Assembly: GCA_018815245.1 (NCBI GenBank)
Contig: JAHIXK010000014.1
Span: 146,508-210,507, forward strand
Reading direction: 5' to 3'
Origin: Gammaproteobacteria bacterium
GTDB lineage: Bacteria > Pseudomonadota > Gammaproteobacteria > Burkholderiales > Burkholderiaceae_B
DNA length: 64,000 nt
Shown here: positions 61,909-64,000 of the stretch, piece after piece
How the letters are laid out: every line of letters starts with the position of its first letter
Numbering within the stretch: position 1 is the first letter of the stretch
Notes under the pieces: model-generated
The model's input: the letters and a program-made list of their open reading frames with translations, nothing else
Database searches by the model: none
What the model was told of the DNA's origin: nothing
Position numbers and translations under genes: made by a program

Positions 61909-62522
61909 AAAATGACAGCATCCGGGTGTGGACCAATTTCATGCCGGTTGGGTTGAACGTCCAGAATTTTGATGTGACGCGGATCAAGGCTGGCGATGAA
62001 ATGGTGTTTGCCTTTCGGTGTGGTGGTCAATGAAACAGGGTGCACCAGCACGGCACATTTCAACAAGTCGAACACGTCGGGCAGGTGTTCAAGGCAATAC
62101 GGCATGAAGCGAAATGGTTTGCGCCAGTCAATCTCATCCACGTTCACCAGAGTTTTCAGGGCGCTGCAATTGCGATACACATCGGCCACGGCTGACACCA
62201 CTTCTTTTGAGACTCTGGACAAATTGACAAACCGCGCGGCAGATTCATCGCCAATGTCATCCAGATGGACAACGCCGGGTATTCTGGGCGTTTCCAGCCC
62301 CACGGTAACCGTGGCGGTTGAAAAAAAGTGTTCCTGACGCTGCGCCTCAGCAAGCATTTCACCCAACGCCAGGTAGGCATTGCGGTTGCCATACAAAAAA
62401 TTGAGGTAGTTTTTGGGCATGCAGCCATCAACTGGCAGCGTGTAGTCTGAAAGTTTCAATTGGCTTGGCGGTGGTTTCTTGCCCGTCCACACTGCAATAA
62501 GTTTTACCTCGGTGTAGTCCAT
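61905..62522 (-). CDS. unknown conserved-looking protein, first neighbour
   Basis: A 205-residue soluble protein (TGKKPPPSQLKLSDYTLPVD; RIPGVVHLDDIGDESAARFV). No signal peptide or known motif. It follows the next gene by 7 bases on the same strand, so both form an operon. Not recognised; the pair may belong to a small mobile or regulatory unit. Confidence 0.65.
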   Translation of the reverse strand: MDYTEVKLIAVWTGKKPPPSQLKLSDYTLPVDGCMPKNYLNFLYGNRNAYLALGEMLAEAQRQEHFFSTATVTVGLETPRIPGVVHLDDIGDESAARFVNLSRVSKEVVSAVADVYRNCSALKTLVNVDEIDWRKPFRFMPYCLEHLPDVFDLLKCAVLVHPVSLTTTPKGKHHFIASLDPRHIKILDVQPNRHEIGPHPDAVIF

Positions 62523-62529
62523 TGTTCTG

Positions 62530-63111
62530 TCACGGTGCCAAATATTTGTACTTCAACGGGTACTTTTGCAGCAACAGTTGTTGCGGGTTGATGTCGTCAA
62601 GTGGTGGTGTCAAGCCACGTGCACGGTACTCTTGGTGAACAATGTCCAGCCACAGATAACACACCTCGGGTTCCTCCATTCCGCTTCCCAGCATGTGGCG
62701 CATCCGCTCCAACACGATGCCCACCTGCGGTGTGGCATTGCCCGACCCGCTCAACCAGCGGTAACCAGAACCCGCGCTGCGGCCCAGCAATTGGCCGAAT
62801 GCGCTTTCATTGACCCTGTTCTTGCCAAATACGCGCTGAAACATCCGAAAGGTGTCATCAAGGCTTAGCTCATTGTTCAATGGTACGAGAAAGTCATGTG
62901 TCTCGTAGAGCCTCAAAATGAGGGCCACTGTGGGGTCTAGCAGCTCATCTTTCGAGCGGCCTTCCGCAGGGCGAACAATTGAATTGAATTTTGCCTGCGT
63001 GCTGATTCCAAACAACGCGCACATTTTCGATACCGTTAAACCATAGCGCTGCTTGAAAAGGTGCAGAAATGCACCTGTGCGTGGCTGGTTGATTTGTTGG
63101 ATCTGAGGCAT
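62530..63111 (-). CDS. unknown protein with a possible HTH-like segment
   Basis: A 193-residue protein (TTG further upstream would add 19 residues). Residues about 15-60 (GAFLHLFKQRYGLTVSKMCA, then LFGISTQAKFNSIVRP) look like a helical DNA-binding segment; a second short motif is GSGYRWLSGSG. The composition is basic. Related pairs are seen in conjugative or integrative elements, but I cannot confirm that here. Confidence 0.6.
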   Translation of the reverse strand: MPQIQQINQPRTGAFLHLFKQRYGLTVSKMCALFGISTQAKFNSIVRPAEGRSKDELLDPTVALILRLYETHDFLVPLNNELSLDDTFRMFQRVFGKNRVNESAFGQLLGRSAGSGYRWLSGSGNATPQVGIVLERMRHMLGSGMEEPEVCYLWLDIVHQEYRARGLTPPLDDINPQQLLLQKYPLKYKYLAP

Positions 63112-63263
63112 GTCGAGTCGCAATTGAAACTTGTTTCTTAGTATTGATACGGAAGGCAAAGCGAGCAATAAGTAATTTGCCCCTGCGTTTTTTCTCCCTG
63201 CAAACAGGAACGGGGAATAGGTGTTTCAGGTTGACGAGTTATATTTTAAGTAATTGAAAGTAA

Positions 63264-63794
63264 TTAGTTTTTGTTGTTCCAGGTAACTACTTTATCGCGT
63301 ATGTCAAAGTGGACATGGGTGCGGTAAATTCCGACCCCTCCAAATGCGGGGTACTGTAGTATTTTTGCCAATTGATCAATGTTCACACCCACTGGTTTGA
63401 TGTCCATCGCAAAAAACTGACCTGTCGAGTCGGGCAAGTGCCGGGAGTTTCTTGCGGCACCTTCCACCACAGAATTGGTTTGGTGGGTGCGCAAACCCGA
63501 TGTAATTTCAAAAACGGTGTAGGTGTGGTGTTCCGCCAAAACAAGCTGTGCCCATGCGGCCAATTGCAGCATTTCAACATTGGGTATGCCCACCCGGTTG
63601 GCCCGCAGGTCACGAAGCAACCATGCAGCGGTTTGGTAGCCCTCTGCGGTGCTGAAGTCGATTTGAAAACGGTCTTGACCGCGTTGCACATCCAGCAGGG
63701 TGTAATCGGGTACCTGGGTTGAATAAGCCAACGCGCCAAAACTGCTGAGCAGCGTGCCCGCAGTGGCCCCCAACAAAAACTGTCGCCTTTTCAT
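63264..63794 (-). CDS. Tat-exported DUF882/peptidase M15-like protein (YcbK type)
   Basis: A 176-residue protein with a twin-arginine signal (KRRQFLLGATAG). The mature domain has the VanY/M15-like features FEITSGLRTHQTNSVVEGAA, then NSRHLPDSTGQFFAMDI and a final TRTHVHFDIRD, giving the zinc ligands His/Asp/His. Likely a periplasmic murein-related carboxypeptidase-type protein. It lies 2 bases after the next gene on the same strand, and ATG 63794 fits the Tat signal. Confidence 0.85.
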   Translation of the reverse strand: MKRRQFLLGATAGTLLSSFGALAYSTQVPDYTLLDVQRGQDRFQIDFSTAEGYQTAAWLLRDLRANRVGIPNVEMLQLAAWAQLVLAEHHTYTVFEITSGLRTHQTNSVVEGAARNSRHLPDSTGQFFAMDIKPVGVNIDQLAKILQYPAFGGVGIYRTHVHFDIRDKVVTWNNKN

Positions 63795-63796
63795 GT

Positions 63797-64000
63797 TCAG
63801 GGTACAGCGGGTGGGGTGCAAGCCTGGTTACCATTTTGGCAACAGCTGCTGAGAATGGACAGCTGGGCTGGTGGGTTCGCGTTTGGGTTGTACACACAAC
63901 GAATGAATGCACTGCCGCCCGCGCCGGCACCGCCACCGGTGTCTGCGTCTACAGCCACAAAGCGGTAACCTACTGGTGTATCGTTGAAAATAACCGTGTT
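63797..64000 (-). CDS. partial protein cut by the window edge, unknown
   Basis: The last 67 residues of a minus-strand gene, ending TACTPPAVP-like (NQACTPPAVP). Contains GYRFVAVDADTGG, then AGGSAFIRCVYNP and Cys-Cys near the end (LSSCCQNGN), suggesting an exported disulfide-bearing protein. It is 2 bases before the M15-like gene, so they share a transcript. The start lies outside the window. Confidence 0.6.
   Translation of the reverse strand, partial: NTVIFNDTPVGYRFVAVDADTGGGAGAGGSAFIRCVYNPNANPPAQLSILSSCCQNGNQACTPPAVP

Noticed and set aside
1-64000. tRNA or rRNA genes
   Set aside because: No cloverleaf with TTCRA arm and CCA-type end, and no rRNA signature, was seen on reading either strand; a covariance search would settle this.

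Overview
The window looks like chromosome of a betaproteobacterium of the Burkholderiales, tentatively close to Limnobacter. The signs are moderate GC, AhpC/AhpF peroxidase, two different desaturase systems, a DctPQM (TRAP) uptake operon, RdgC, malate synthase G and long runs of ordinary housekeeping genes. The genus is inferred from overall protein style and was not tested.

Layout. 0.1-3 kb: a His-rich exported protein and an orphan TadE/TadG-like pair. 3-9 kb: EamA exporter, PhoD-like phosphatase, coiled-coil protein, truncated hemoglobin, and ahpC-ahpF behind an OxyR-type site. 9-14 kb: two large lipoproteins and a TetR regulator with a dyad operator. 14-20 kb: a five-gene operon (TRAP P-Q-M, a TSUP permease, a gamma-glutamyltransferase-like protein). 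20-27.7 kb: SulP transporter-Usp-Lrp, a GNAT/nitrilase fusion, and an MFS-MocR operon whose promoter contains three copies of one 11-bp repeat. 27.7-31.4 kb: desaturase, its ferredoxin reductase, and an HMG-CoA reductase. 31.5-38.6 kb: RND efflux pair, SGNH lipoprotein, PpnP and a nitronate monooxygenase. 38.6-42.6 kb: a sigma54-type two-component system that appears wired to a periplasmic DUF4168 protein. 54.5-64 kb: malate synthase G, GMC oxidoreductase, S4 protein, DCC protein, acyl desaturase, RdgC and several unknown proteins.

The accessory core is a cassette integron at 43.1-54.1 kb. An intI gene (minus strand) has a near-perfect LexA box over its promoter and start, but an internal deletion has thrown its C-terminal catalytic part out of frame. 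From the attI side run 14 gene cassettes, each closed by a recognisable attC site (14 good sites plus one degenerate), ending in a truncated fifteenth. Five cassettes are toxin-antitoxin modules (BrnTA, HigBA, CcdAB and two YefM-YoeB), two of them inverted relative to the array and all with likely promoters of their own. One cassette encodes an AbiTii-type abortive infection protein, one a DUF1780-like protein, one a P-loop NTPase; the rest are unknown. The BrnT toxin carries an in-frame stop. The picture is a sedentary array stabilised by addiction modules, whose own integrase is dead, with several uncharacterised cassette proteins next to a defence gene.

Two regulatory circuits can be read almost completely from sequence: the sigma54 histidine kinase/regulator with an upstream dyad and a -24/-12 promoter facing DUF4168, and the MocR repeat array inside the MFS-mocR promoter.
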